Origin: Ignavibacteria bacterium
Lineage (GTDB): Bacteria > Bacteroidota > Ignavibacteria > UBA10030 > SZUA-254
NCBI GenBank assembly: GCA_016178595.1
Contig: JACOSY010000005.1
Span: 1 to 64,000 of the forward strand
DNA length: 64,000 nucleotides
Direction: 5' to 3'
Below are positions 38,510-49,400 of the stretch, piece after piece. The translations under genes and the position numbers were made by a program. Each line of letters begins with the position of its first letter. The first letter of the stretch is position 1. Under the pieces are notes generated by a model. It did not search any database and was not told where the DNA came from. It was given only the letters and a program-made list of their open reading frames with translations.

Positions 38510-40030
38510 TCAGCGCTTCCCGCCAACAAGACCACGCTCGAGAGCGGAGTGTTCGTCGTCGCTGATTCCCAATTCCTTACGCATTGCAGCAAGCCGGTCG
38601 AGTGAAGTGTTTGACGTGGAACCGGATGTGGAAGCTGTTCGGAGGGTATCGGAATAGACTTCGCGCTTGGCTTCGAACTCTATCTGCTCGTGTTCATCCG
38701 GTTGAATGTGGAGTGATTTTCGGAGGTTTTCCAGGACTTCGTGTTCGCTTGAAGAGAGTGGAGCGTTCGTCCACGCCTTGCGCAAAGCGCGTCTGTAGAT
38801 GTCGGTAGCTTTCTGTTGTCGGTCGTTCCTCGAATGTTCGAGCTCGAGTCGCAAAAGCTGTTTCCGTTCCTTCCGGATGGATTCTTCAAGTTGCCGGGCA
38901 TCAGGATCGTCAGGATTGATGAAAAGGACTTTTGTCACCTCGGTCAGAGCTTCATCAAAAGCACGTTGCGCGTATAACTGCCGTGCACGTCCGAGGTATT
39001 CCTTTGCCTTGACAGCCTGCGCCTGACGGATTCCCTCTTCGCGCGCAGCTCGAAGAACCTCTTGCTCTTTCTCTTTCTTGCGCAACTCTTCATCCAAACG
39101 GCGGCGAAGCTCACCCTCGAATTTGATTCGTGTAGTCTCTTCGGCACGCCGGAGGAGTTCTCCTTCGAGTCGCTTTCGTTCTTCGTCAAGTTTGGTGCGG
39201 AGCGTTTCATCCTTTATGCGGAGTTCTTCTTCCATGCGCTTGCGGTCGGAAGCGAGCTTTACGCGTTCTTCGTCGAGTGTCTTTCGTGCGATCTCGCTCT
39301 GTCGCTTGGCTTCTTCAGTACTTTTCGTTCGCGCCTCATCGGCTGCCTGTCGTGCAGCACGCTCTCGAGAGGCGACTTCTTCTTCCAACCGTCGGCGAAG
39401 CTCTGCGACCTTCTTCGCCTCCTCTTCGAACTTCTGATGAGAGTCGGAATCCTTCAGCTGAGATTCCTGTTGAAGGTGCTTGCGTTCTTCGTCGAGTAGA
39501 TGCCGTTGTTCCTCAGTTGAGCGCTGGAATTCCAACTCCTTCCGATGAAATTCTTCTACGAGCTTGCGCTGGGTATCCATCAATTTCGTTCGATCTTGCT
39601 CGATCTTGATTCGCTGTTCCTCAATGTGTTTCTGCAACGCTTCAAGTTCCAACATCCTCCGGCGGATTTCCTCTTCAGCATGTTTCAGCTTTTCTTCATG
39701 CTGTTTTTGCACTTCGCGGTCATGATCGAGTTTCTCCGGCACCGGTTTCAGGTGCTCCTGTTTTTTCGTGTCGGGAGTTTGTTGGGGAGTCGGATGTAAG
39801 TGAGCGATAGGAATGCTCGGAGGATGAGTTGGCTTCTCCGTTTGTGGAGTCTTGTCCTTAGCTTCAAGGATGCGCAATTTGTATGCTCGTGCGTAGAAGT
39901 TCGAAGGATCCAGAGCCAGCGCTTTTTCAACTTCTTCAAGAGCTGCGGTCATCTCTCCCGATTTTAAGAGTCGATCTGCGTTCTTGAGCAATTCACCCGC
40001 CTGCTTTTTTGATGCGTTGTCGCTAGCCAA
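38510..40030 (-). CDS. Coiled-coil/TPR protein with a repeated C-terminal DEH motif
   Basis: TPR-like ends with ~200-aa Glu/Arg/Lys coiled coil; C-terminal LENLRKSLHIQPDEHEQIE and LAAMRKELGISDDEHSALE. Confidence 0.82.
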   Translation of the reverse strand: MASDNASKKQAGELLKNADRLLKSGEMTAALEEVEKALALDPSNFYARAYKLRILEAKDKTPQTEKPTHPPSIPIAHLHPTPQQTPDTKKQEHLKPVPEKLDHDREVQKQHEEKLKHAEEEIRRRMLELEALQKHIEEQRIKIEQDRTKLMDTQRKLVEEFHRKELEFQRSTEEQRHLLDEERKHLQQESQLKDSDSHQKFEEEAKKVAELRRRLEEEVASRERAARQAADEARTKSTEEAKRQSEIARKTLDEERVKLASDRKRMEEELRIKDETLRTKLDEERKRLEGELLRRAEETTRIKFEGELRRRLDEELRKKEKEQEVLRAAREEGIRQAQAVKAKEYLGRARQLYAQRAFDEALTEVTKVLFINPDDPDARQLEESIRKERKQLLRLELEHSRNDRQQKATDIYRRALRKAWTNAPLSSSEHEVLENLRKSLHIQPDEHEQIEFEAKREVYSDTLRTASTSGSTSNTSLDRLAAMRKELGISDDEHSALERGLVGGKR

Positions 40031-40089
40031 GATAGTACCTCGTACTCATTTGTTCCTCTGGTTGTTCTGCTGTAGTTTGCAGTTCATGC

Positions 40090-42486
40090 TTAGAGTCCCG
40101 CGTATCCTTGCAGAACTGATCGAAACTCGCTCTGCTCGTACATATTATAGAAATCCGCGTTCGTCAGTTCATCCAGGCGAAAACTGTGCGCAAGCGCGTT
40201 TCGCAGAGCCTGAAGGGCTTCGCTCTTTTTCTTCTCGTCAATTGCGTTGTTCTTTTGTGAGTACATCTGCAGCGAGTAGACTTGAGCAATTCTGTATCGA
40301 ACTTCCGGACTTCCCGGGTCGATCTTCAATGCTTGTTTCGCAAGTTCCGTTGCTTCCGGAAATTTGCCCAGCCGGGTAAGGGTCTTTGCCATCAATACCA
40401 TTGCCCGTACATCACGAGGGTGGAGTTGTAAATGGGCTTTGAGACGTGATTCAAGCTTCATGAGTAAATCGGTTGCGTCAGCCGCCTGTCCCGTCACCTG
40501 TAACATCCGGGCAAGACCGTACTTCGCGGTGTAGTCAGATGAATCCGCTCGCAAACGCCGCTGGAAAGCTGCCCCAACGCGAGAACTGTAAATCAATGAA
40601 AGACTCGGGTCAGACAGGATCTCATCTGCAACAGGACCGATGAGATACGATGTGGAATCAGCAACGAGTGTGAGAGCGATTTCATGGTATGCGATGCCCT
40701 GGCGGGCAGTTCCTGTCAGTTGGTGCATGGAGGCATATGTCGTTAGCACGTAAGTATCCAGCGGATTCAACTCATAAGCTCGTGCCATCGCATCCATAAG
40801 TTCATTGTACTTGCCGATTTTGAAGTATGTTATGGCTCGACTAAGCTGCACATCGCTGCTTCGCGGTGTGAGCTCAAGTGCGCGGTCAAGTTGTTGAATG
40901 GCTTCGTCGTATTTTCCTTCTTGCGTCAGGACCTCGCCGAGCGCACAATATGCACTGCCGAGCGATGAATCAATTTTGACAGCCTCCTGAGCGAGATTTT
41001 TCGCAATACTGAACGATGAGCGCGACGTGTCCCATCCCCGTTCAAGCTGGAAAAGGATGGCCTTGGCAGCTGCCGCGCGTGCCTCCGCAAATTGCTGGTC
41101 TTGGAGTGAAGCCTTCATGAAAAGATCAAGCGCCTGTCGAACATTCTCGGCTGACCGACCATAGAGTTGTGCGAGTCCTTCAAGATAAAGAATATAGGCA
41201 TCGCTTGCGATGGGTTGCGTCGGCACGCTATGATGAGTCAGTGACTCGTCTGTAAGCGTCCTGAATGTTCCCATCACATCGGCGAATACTTCCCGGGGAA
41301 GTTGAGAGAGCGAGGAATTCGATTTTACAAACTGGCGCGACCAAAGGATGGCGCCGGTTGAATCAACAAGTTGAAGATTCGCGAAGAGGTTATCTCCGGT
41401 ATGGCTAAACGAGCCTTGTATCACATACGGGTAGCCGAGACGGAAGGCAGCCTGTGCCGGGTCCTTGGATGTTTGCATGGAATTGTAGACAGAGGAGGTT
41501 CCGAGCGCCATCACCGGCTTTAATTGTTCAAACAACGTACTGAGTTCCGCAGCGAGACCCGTCGCAACAAGATTCTCTTCCGGACTGTTCGATGCAAGAG
41601 TCCATGGAATAACGACGACCTTGATCGGCGTCGGGAAGATCCTCTTCTTAAAATGAATCAATACAAAAACAGCGACCACAACCAAGCTCGTAAAAATCCC
41701 ATAGGCAATGTAGCGGAAAAGCTTCGACTTCTGCTCCGGCTTCAATGAAGGGGTCTTGCGGAGTTGTGGCGCTTCTGTGACTGACCGGCTCAGCTTCTCT
41801 TCAACGACAACGGCTGCGGCGGTTCCTTTTTCCTGTGCCTCCTTGACCTTCTGATCTAACGCAAGAATATCGGGATGGGCCGGGTCATTTACTAGTGCCT
41901 TTGCGACTTCGATGGCAGCGTGTTCATAGTTGCCGCTGGCGTAGAAAGATTCCGCAGTTTGAAGAAGTGTCTGAATGCGTTCCTGGCGTTCGACTTCCCG
42001 TCGAAGTCTTTCCTGATCGCGGCGGAGTGTTTCAAGTTCCGATCGTTTCTTCTCTGCTTCGCGCTTCCGTTCTTCTTCAGATTCTCGGCGTATTTGTTCT
42101 TCTTCTGCTCGACGTCGCGCCAACTCCTCCTGTGCTTTCCGTTCCTCCTCGTGTCGCTGTTCGTCCATCTCGCGACGCTTGAGTTCGAGTTCTTCGCGGC
42201 GGCGTGCCTCGAATCGTTTTTGCCGTTCGAGTTCCAGAACCCGCAGAACTTCATCCTCGGCTGCCGTCATCTTCAGCTCTTCTCGCCGTTTCTCTTCGTC
42301 GACCTCCTGGCGTTTCTCTTGAAACACCTCGGCATCATCCGAAAGCTGCCTCTTGGTAAGATCACGGGCACGTTTCTCAGCTTCCAACTCTAAACGGCGG
42401 GCTTCTTCCTCGAACGCTTTCTGTTTGAGTTCTTCAGCCCTTTGCCGGAGCTCGTCTGAATCTCCTTGGTCCCCATGGTCGTGCAC
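40090..42486 (-). CDS. Coiled-coil / single-TM / TolB-like domain / multi-TPR protein
   Basis: GTG start at 42486 with AAGGAAAGGAAC upstream; TM FRYIAYGIFTSLVVVAVFVLIHF; VVVIPWTLASNSPEENLVATGLAAELSTLFEQL..PYVIQGSF; TPR array. Confidence 0.82.
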   Translation of the reverse strand: MHDHGDQGDSDELRQRAEELKQKAFEEEARRLELEAEKRARDLTKRQLSDDAEVFQEKRQEVDEEKRREELKMTAAEDEVLRVLELERQKRFEARRREELELKRREMDEQRHEEERKAQEELARRRAEEEQIRRESEEERKREAEKKRSELETLRRDQERLRREVERQERIQTLLQTAESFYASGNYEHAAIEVAKALVNDPAHPDILALDQKVKEAQEKGTAAAVVVEEKLSRSVTEAPQLRKTPSLKPEQKSKLFRYIAYGIFTSLVVVAVFVLIHFKKRIFPTPIKVVVIPWTLASNSPEENLVATGLAAELSTLFEQLKPVMALGTSSVYNSMQTSKDPAQAAFRLGYPYVIQGSFSHTGDNLFANLQLVDSTGAILWSRQFVKSNSSLSQLPREVFADVMGTFRTLTDESLTHHSVPTQPIASDAYILYLEGLAQLYGRSAENVRQALDLFMKASLQDQQFAEARAAAAKAILFQLERGWDTSRSSFSIAKNLAQEAVKIDSSLGSAYCALGEVLTQEGKYDEAIQQLDRALELTPRSSDVQLSRAITYFKIGKYNELMDAMARAYELNPLDTYVLTTYASMHQLTGTARQGIAYHEIALTLVADSTSYLIGPVADEILSDPSLSLIYSSRVGAAFQRRLRADSSDYTAKYGLARMLQVTGQAADATDLLMKLESRLKAHLQLHPRDVRAMVLMAKTLTRLGKFPEATELAKQALKIDPGSPEVRYRIAQVYSLQMYSQKNNAIDEKKKSEALQALRNALAHSFRLDELTNADFYNMYEQSEFRSVLQGYAGL

Positions 42487-42707
42487 CCAGCAGTTCCTTT
42501 CCTTAAATTCTATATAAGCAGGCGAAATATATTGAAATCGGTGAGCAATGTCAATTAACATCGTATGCCAGGTCAATGGTACTGCTGATATTGTACGCTT
42601 GCAGGAAGTGTTGCTGTAAAAGGGTGCAGCGAGCGTAGCATCCCAGATGGAAAAGACGTATATTCAAATCGAATTTCTGATCTGGTCAATGGATTCTGCG
42701 AAAGCTT

Positions 42708-43154
42708 ATGAAAAAAATACGAACATCAAAGTCGTCGAACGGATCGAAGACAGCAAGCTTCGTTGGGTTGGATCGGCGCTACGATGTCGAGGAACTACGC
42801 ACTGTCGATGTCGATGTGCTGGGTACGTTTCCCTATGAGTATCAGGGGAGGGATGTTGTCATCAACATCGATACGAATGAGTTTACAGCGGTGTGCCCGT
42901 TCTCCGGTCTCCCGGACTTTGCGATTCTGCGCATCAACTACATTCCGAACAAACAGATCCTCGAGCTGCGGTCGGTAAAGTATTATCTGCTTTCCTATCG
43001 TAACGTCGGCATCTACCAGGAACACGCCGTCAATAGAATTCTCGATGATCTCGTCCGATGCTGCAAGCCAAAGTGGATGCAGGTCGTCGCCGATTATAAC
43101 ATCCGTGGAGGCGTCCATACCGTCGCCAGCGTGGAGTGGGGGAAGAAGAAGTGA
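42708..43154 (+). CDS. queF: NADPH-dependent 7-cyano-7-deazaguanine reductase
   Basis: EFTAVCPFSGLPDFAILRINYIPNKQILELRSVKYYLLSYRNVGIYQEHAVNRI. Confidence 0.95.
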   Translation: MKKIRTSKSSNGSKTASFVGLDRRYDVEELRTVDVDVLGTFPYEYQGRDVVINIDTNEFTAVCPFSGLPDFAILRINYIPNKQILELRSVKYYLLSYRNVGIYQEHAVNRILDDLVRCCKPKWMQVVADYNIRGGVHTVASVEWGKKK

Positions 43155-43528
43155 CGAGCACACGACTTGTTGTCGTTCTTGCGGCGCTCTCAGCATTCAT
43201 TGCCGTTGTCCTCGGTGCATTTGCCGCACACGCACTCAAAGAGAAACTTTCGCCGGATCTCTTCAACGCTTGGGAAGTTGGAGTGCGCTATCACATGTAC
43301 CACGCGCTGGGACTCTTCGCGGTAGCATGGGCGATCGCACAATTTCCCAATAGTCCTGTCTCGGTTGCAGGATGGCTGTTCATTGTAGGAACGATCCTTT
43401 TTTCCGGAAGTCTCTACGCGCTAAGTTTGAGTGGTATTCGCTGGCTCGGCGCCATCACACCCGTTGGAGGAGTGTGCTTTCTTGCAGGATGGTTGTGGCT
43501 TGCGTGGAGTGTGTGGAGATCGCCGTAG
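43151..43528 (+). CDS. DUF423 family membrane protein
   Basis: LGAFAAHALKEKLSPDLFNAWEVGVRYHMYHALGLF...ITPVGGVCFLAGWLWLAW. Confidence 0.92.
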   Translation: MTSTRLVVVLAALSAFIAVVLGAFAAHALKEKLSPDLFNAWEVGVRYHMYHALGLFAVAWAIAQFPNSPVSVAGWLFIVGTILFSGSLYALSLSGIRWLGAITPVGGVCFLAGWLWLAWSVWRSP

Positions 43529-43529
43529 C

Positions 43530-44198
43530 CTAACGTTGTTCTGTCGTCGTAGGTTGTCGCCGCTGTGCAACTTTGTGTCGGATAAACTCAAACACAGCCG
43601 GCAGCATTGAGATGAGAACGATTGCGCCGATGACGAGTGAGAAATTGTTCTTCACTGCCGGGAGGTTTCCGAAGAAATACCCGCCGAAGACAAAAACCGC
43701 TACCCACACGATTCCCGCAATCACATTGAAGAACATGAACTTCCCATAGTTCATGAAGCCGATACCGGCGACGAATGGTGCGAATGTCCGGAGGATGGGG
43801 AGAAATCGCGCTATCACGATCGCTTTGCCGCCGTGTTTTTCGTAGAATTGGTGCGCGCGCTCGAGGTAGGCGCGGTTGATAAACCGGCCGTTCTTCTTCC
43901 TGATGATGTTTGGGCCGAGCATGTAGCCGATCCAGTAGTTGACAACATTACCGAGGATCGCAGCCGCGGAAAGAAGAATGAAGAGCAGCATGGAATCGAG
44001 CGAGCCTTTTGCGGCGAAAGCACCGACGGCAAAGAGTAACGAATCCCCCGGAAGGAAAGGAGCAATCACCAATCCCGTTTCACAGAAGATGATCGCAAAG
44101 AGAATGGCATACGACCAAAGACCGTAAGTGATGATGAGATCGTTCAAGTGAACGTCAATGTGAAGAGCGAAGTCGAGGAGTTGTTGGAGGAATTCCAA
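43530..44198 (-). CDS. DedA family membrane protein
   Basis: CETGLVIAPFLPGDSLLFAVGAFAA; HGGKAIVIARFLPILRTFAPFVAGIG. Confidence 0.95.
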   Translation of the reverse strand: MEFLQQLLDFALHIDVHLNDLIITYGLWSYAILFAIIFCETGLVIAPFLPGDSLLFAVGAFAAKGSLDSMLLFILLSAAAILGNVVNYWIGYMLGPNIIRKKNGRFINRAYLERAHQFYEKHGGKAIVIARFLPILRTFAPFVAGIGFMNYGKFMFFNVIAGIVWVAVFVFGGYFFGNLPAVKNNFSLVIGAIVLISMLPAVFEFIRHKVAQRRQPTTTEQR

Positions 44199-44301
44199 TG
44201 ATTTCCTTTGTCCTTGTTGCCGGTTGAATTAATGAGTAATGGATGTCAGTATTTCGAAATTCAAAGCTGAAACGAAGGTTGTTCTGTATGAGCGCAGTAA
44301 G

Positions 44302-46491
44302 TTACTTTCGGGAACGTTTACTGTCAATGTTATCTTTGCGTTCCGCCAACCGAAAATCGATCTTCCGTTCTTCCGGATCGACTCGTACGACCCGGATGTC
44401 GACCTTGTCGCCGAGTCTGAAACGCTTCTTGTCGCGTCGACCGATGAGTACATACTTCTTTTCGTCGAACGTATAGAAATCGTCGCCCATGTCGCGCACG
44501 TGAATGAGTCCTTCCACGAGCAGATCGGTAATCTTAACGAAGAGCCCGAAATTTGTCACGCCGGAAATGATTGCGTGAAACTCATCACCGATGTGGCGCT
44601 TCATATACTCCACCTGCATGACCTTCACCGAGGCTCGTTCGGCTTCCTGCGCAACGCGTTCGCGCTCGGATGCAGTTTCACAAATTTCCGGAAGAACCCC
44701 GACGAGTTGTTCTCGCCGTTTGTGAGGCATTCGATGTAAGTATTCAAAAAGCAACCGGTGGACGATTAAATCCGGGTAGCGACGGATGGGGGATGTGAAA
44801 TGCGTATAGTAATCGAACGCCAATCCGAAATGCCCGATATTGGTTTCGCTATAGATTGCCTTTGCCATCGACCGAATGGCTACTTCATTAATGACGCTTT
44901 CTTCGTCTTTTCCTTTCACATCATTCAAGAGTTTTTGAAGTGCGCGTGAAGTGACGCTTCCACCATTCATGTTCAGCGAATAGCCCAGGTGCTCGACGAA
45001 CGACGCAAGGTCGGCAAGTTTCTCCGGTGGTGGAGAATCGTGAATACGGTAGACAAACGGATGGATGTCGGTTTCCTTCTTGGGGACTGCGATATGCCGG
45101 GCAACAGTCTGGTTCGCGAGCAGCATGAATTCTTCAACCAGCCTATGTGCATCAAGACGAACTTTTTTGATGATCTCCGTGGGTTTCCCGTGTTCGTCGA
45201 ACCGGAACTTCGTTTCCGCTGTTTCAAAATCCAGGGCTCCGTTCTTCAAGCGTTTCGTGAGGAGTGTTCGGCTGAGCTTGTGCATCTGCTTGATCGCACC
45301 CGCGAAGTCGCCGCGGCCCGTTTCGATGATCTTCTGTACCTCTTCATAGGTGAAGCGGCGCTTGCTATGGATGACGCTCTTCTCTATCTGGTAATCCTTC
45401 ACCACCCCGCGGGGCGTTACGGTCATGAAAGCCGTGTATGCCAGTCGATCTTCGCGTGGACGAAGACTGCAGAGGTTATTCGACAACTTTTCAGGCAGCA
45501 TCGGTATGACTTCGTTGGCGAGGTAGACGCTTGTGCCCCGCTTAAGCGCTTCACGGTCAAGAGCAGATCCTTCCTTTACATAATGGCTCACGTCGGCGAT
45601 GTGAACGCCGAGTCTGAGACTTCCATCCCCCAACAGTTCAAGCGATACCGCATCATCGAAGTCCTTGGCATCTTCGGGATCGATGGTGAAACAGGGAAGT
45701 TCACGCAAATCCGACCGCTTATCGTACTCCTCCTTCGGAATCGATTCGTTGATGCGCTCCGATTCCTGCAAGACTTCTTTTGGAAAACGAAGCGATAATT
45801 GAAATTCGCGCGCGACCGCAGTCATCTCGGCGCTTACCTCTCCGGCTTTGCCGAGTACCTCGATAATGTGTCCTTCAGGATTTAAGTTGCGTGATTCCCA
45901 ATCATCGACTTGTGCGACGACCTTCTCTCCGGGGCGAGCGCCTTTTGTCTTTCCGGGAGGTATGTAAATGTCACGATCTGCACTGCGACTATCCGGCACG
46001 ACGAAGAAAAAATTCTTGCTCTTCGAGAATACGCCGACAATTGGCTGCTGACTTCGTTCGATCACCTCGACGATTTCACCCTCGGGCATGTCATCTCGCT
46101 GTTTATCTTGCCGCTTTGTCGTTGCAAAGAGCGCGACACTTACCGTGTCGCCGTCGAGAGCGGTTTTCATGAAGCGCGCTGGAACGACGATGGTTCCTTT
46201 CTCCGGAGGAAGAAGCCGCACAAGTCCGTATCCGTTCTTCTGTACATCGACGACGCCGGCCATGCGGCTTGCAACAGGTGGGATACCGTGGCCGTAACGC
46301 TTTCGTTTGCCGCGTGTGATCTCATTTGCCTGGAAGAGTTCGTTTAGAACACGTTGCAGCGTACGGTAATCTTCCTGTCCCGTTATCGCAAGTCGGTGAG
46401 CAAGTACTTTCGGTTTGAACTGTTCGTTCGGATGCTTGGCAAGAAAGTGCAGAACTCTTTCCCGTACATCCGTAAGTGTCGAGTTTGTCAT
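44302..46491 (-). CDS. rnr: Ribonuclease R
   Basis: ELPCFTIDPEDAKDFDDAVSLE; HIADVSHYVKEGSALDREALKRGTSVYL; HFTSPIRRYPDLIVHRLL; C-terminal S1 domain. Confidence 0.95.
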   Translation of the reverse strand: MTNSTLTDVRERVLHFLAKHPNEQFKPKVLAHRLAITGQEDYRTLQRVLNELFQANEITRGKRKRYGHGIPPVASRMAGVVDVQKNGYGLVRLLPPEKGTIVVPARFMKTALDGDTVSVALFATTKRQDKQRDDMPEGEIVEVIERSQQPIVGVFSKSKNFFFVVPDSRSADRDIYIPPGKTKGARPGEKVVAQVDDWESRNLNPEGHIIEVLGKAGEVSAEMTAVAREFQLSLRFPKEVLQESERINESIPKEEYDKRSDLRELPCFTIDPEDAKDFDDAVSLELLGDGSLRLGVHIADVSHYVKEGSALDREALKRGTSVYLANEVIPMLPEKLSNNLCSLRPREDRLAYTAFMTVTPRGVVKDYQIEKSVIHSKRRFTYEEVQKIIETGRGDFAGAIKQMHKLSRTLLTKRLKNGALDFETAETKFRFDEHGKPTEIIKKVRLDAHRLVEEFMLLANQTVARHIAVPKKETDIHPFVYRIHDSPPPEKLADLASFVEHLGYSLNMNGGSVTSRALQKLLNDVKGKDEESVINEVAIRSMAKAIYSETNIGHFGLAFDYYTHFTSPIRRYPDLIVHRLLFEYLHRMPHKRREQLVGVLPEICETASERERVAQEAERASVKVMQVEYMKRHIGDEFHAIISGVTNFGLFVKITDLLVEGLIHVRDMGDDFYTFDEKKYVLIGRRDKKRFRLGDKVDIRVVRVDPEERKIDFRLAERKDNIDSKRSRK

Positions 46492-46498
46492 AGCGTCG

Positions 46499-49400
46499 TT
46501 AGAATGAGAATCGATAATAGATGCGCGTCTCGTACGTTTTCTTGTCGTCATTAAAATTCGTATCGCGTCGTTGAAGTTCGATAAATAGGTTTCGCAAGGA
46601 TCGGTTATCCAGAAAATCGCCGACGCTTATTTGGTAGCTCACATTCGGATCAAACCTTCCTCTGCCTTCTTCGCTCTGGATGTGTGCTCCAACCTGAAAC
46701 CGTCCTTTGAATGCTTCGCCGGTAACGCGCACGTTGGGGTTCCCGCCTTCGTAGCTGAATTCGGCTGTTCTGATGAACGGGAATTCTCGCCGCAGGACAT
46801 CAGTGAGGATGCCCGAGAGGAGGTTGGATGTAAAGCCGCTGCTCGCCGTCGAACCGACGGTCGATGCAATGTCGCGCTGCTCACCTGAGGTCAGATCGTC
46901 GCGAAATTTTCCCGTGAGAATGAATGAGATTGCGTCAGACTGCACGTCGCCGCCTTTTGCCTTCGTTGACCAGTCGACCAGATTCTCACTCCCCGGCTCC
47001 TGAACTTTCATCGACAGTACAAGCTTCGGCTCATACCGTGTTCCTGTAATGTCAAGAATGACCGCAACTTTCTGTTCCGTAAGAGGTTTCGATTCATCGT
47101 TCTGGCTTGAGGGAATCTTTGTCGGATCGATTGTTCGAGTACCCTCGTAGCGGGCTGTGATGTTAAGCTCGGGATTATCCCACGGACCAACGAATTTGAG
47201 CGTACCTTCTGCCTCGAAACGCCGGAAGAAGTAATAGTACGAGCGCGGGAGAACTCGAATATCGCCGTAGACATTCGGCGCGCCTTGATTATTGATGACA
47301 CTGGCGCTACCATCCAATTCCGCATACAACTCTTCATTTGTTGCCGGAGTAAAAATCATCTTGATTGCAGTTGTTCCCTGCGTTTCAATGGTGAGATTGT
47401 AACGGAGCCTATCAACCAGCGACAACACACGCCGCCGGTTCGGTCGGGACGGCTCTATGGCAGCAATTCCGTTGCCTGTAAAGAATTTTGATTTGTGCTG
47501 CTGCAACGTATCACTCGTTGTCCGTGATGTGTCATCGATAACGATGCGATTGAGTGCAAGCTGGGATGTTGTTCCTGCTGCCCTGGCCGGTGGGGAGACC
47601 AGATTCGCTTCCCGCACGAACAGTTTGCCGGAGAGGAACGGACGATCGAGTGTGCCGTTCAGGGATAGTCCTTTCGAATCGGTTTCAGTGAAGAGCGGAC
47701 CGTAGAGTGTTGCATCTGTTCGCCGTGTCGCATCGCTCATCACAAGCAGTTGACCGATCGCCGTCATGTCAAATGTAGCGATCGTGTAATCCTTGATCGT
47801 CAGCGATCCGGTCACTTGCGTTTTACCAATCGGACCCTCGGTCGCAACGTTCTGTACGAGGAAGTTTTGGAGTACGATGTGTTCTCCGGACGGCTGCAAC
47901 GTCGCATTGAGTGAGTACGTGACATAATTCGGCGTAAAGAGAAACATGACATCTCGCAACGTAATGAGACCACCAAACTCCGGTGTGCGCGGCGTTCCAC
48001 CGACTGTGACGTCACACGTAAGATTACCTGACAGGTTATCGAATTCGCCGAGCAGCGGATCAAGCACACCGAGGTTGAATCCTTGTGATACAATATGGAG
48101 ATCCTGCTGAAGATCGGGAAAGCGACCGTGGATATCGGAAAAAGCGAGATTGATGGGCAGGGTACCACGAATAGTGAGCGACGGGACGCTATCCTTCGAA
48201 GAGCCGACTGAAATGTTCGTCGTTGCGACTGTATCTTTGTAGGATATGTTCGCGCTGGCTGTTCCAATATGAATCTGTCGGTACGCCACACTGTCCGCGG
48301 AAGCGGCAAAAGTGATAATAGGGTTCGTTAGCGAGCCGGCGAGGTGGAGATCAGCATTAGCCTTTCCGGAAAAACCTTGACCGGACGATGAGATTTTTTC
48401 TTCCGGCAGCCAATGTGCCAGCCCGCCAAGATCGAAGTTACGGAGACCAGCCGTAACGTCAATGTCGCCGGAGTATTGGAGAGAGCCTGCCAGTGAAACC
48501 ATCTCACTGTTGCGAACCATCTCGGCATGCATCACGCGAGTTCCTTCGCTATTAACACGGAGCTGGATATCCTGATTGTTCCGCCAGACGTATTGACCCG
48601 ATGAAAACCGGAATGTATCGACGTCAAAGACGTACGTTCCCGGTTGGATCGATGTCTCACCGGAGACGCTCATTCGATAAACCGAATCCACAATTCCCTG
48701 CATGGAAAGCGTGCCGCGTGTCCGGCTGTATCGAAGAGACAGTGCCGAACTGTCGAGATGCATATTATTGATCATTGCCGATCCGAAGCGAAACTCGGCG
48801 CCGGCAGAGAGATGTTCGAGCGGATCGCTGTTTGTCAGGGAATCAAGTGCAAGCGCAATGGCGCAATGATTCACAATTGCGCCGCTATCGGATGAGCCGA
48901 TATAGAATTCATCGATCATTCCCTTACAAGTGAATGCGAGCATGTCATTGCTCGTACTCATCTTGCCGTTAAGGTCCGCATGTGCATCGAATGGCTTCGG
49001 TGAGAAGAGCGTCGCGATAGGGCCAAGATCTTTAATACGCGCTGTGTAGTCGAAATCCATTGTCCGTTGTGCTGCGGTGTGGGGAGGAATGGTAAATGGA
49101 ACATGCGATATTTTCACAGACTCTGGCGGAAGTGCATGTTCGCCGATTGCATTCATGAGATTCACGAGTTGCTGCGGGAGAATCACGGATGCGTAGTCGA
49201 GATCGAATCGCCCCGAGAGGTCGATGTCTGCGATTGATGAGCCGAGCGAGAGATGTTTGCTGTCAGCATCGCGCTGATCCAGAAGGAGATGGATTTCCTG
49301 TTGATCGAGCTTGTGTCCCCGGAATATCGAGGGAAGAAGTGTCACTCTCGAGTCCGTGCTAAAATCGTCAATTGTACTGCCTGAGCCTCCGATTATTCCA

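Noticed and set aside
39062-39799. Plus-strand ORFs opposite the coiled-coil genes (Ser/Phe/Leu-rich)
   Set aside because: Antisense of Glu/Arg/Lys heptad-rich codons; compositional artefact.
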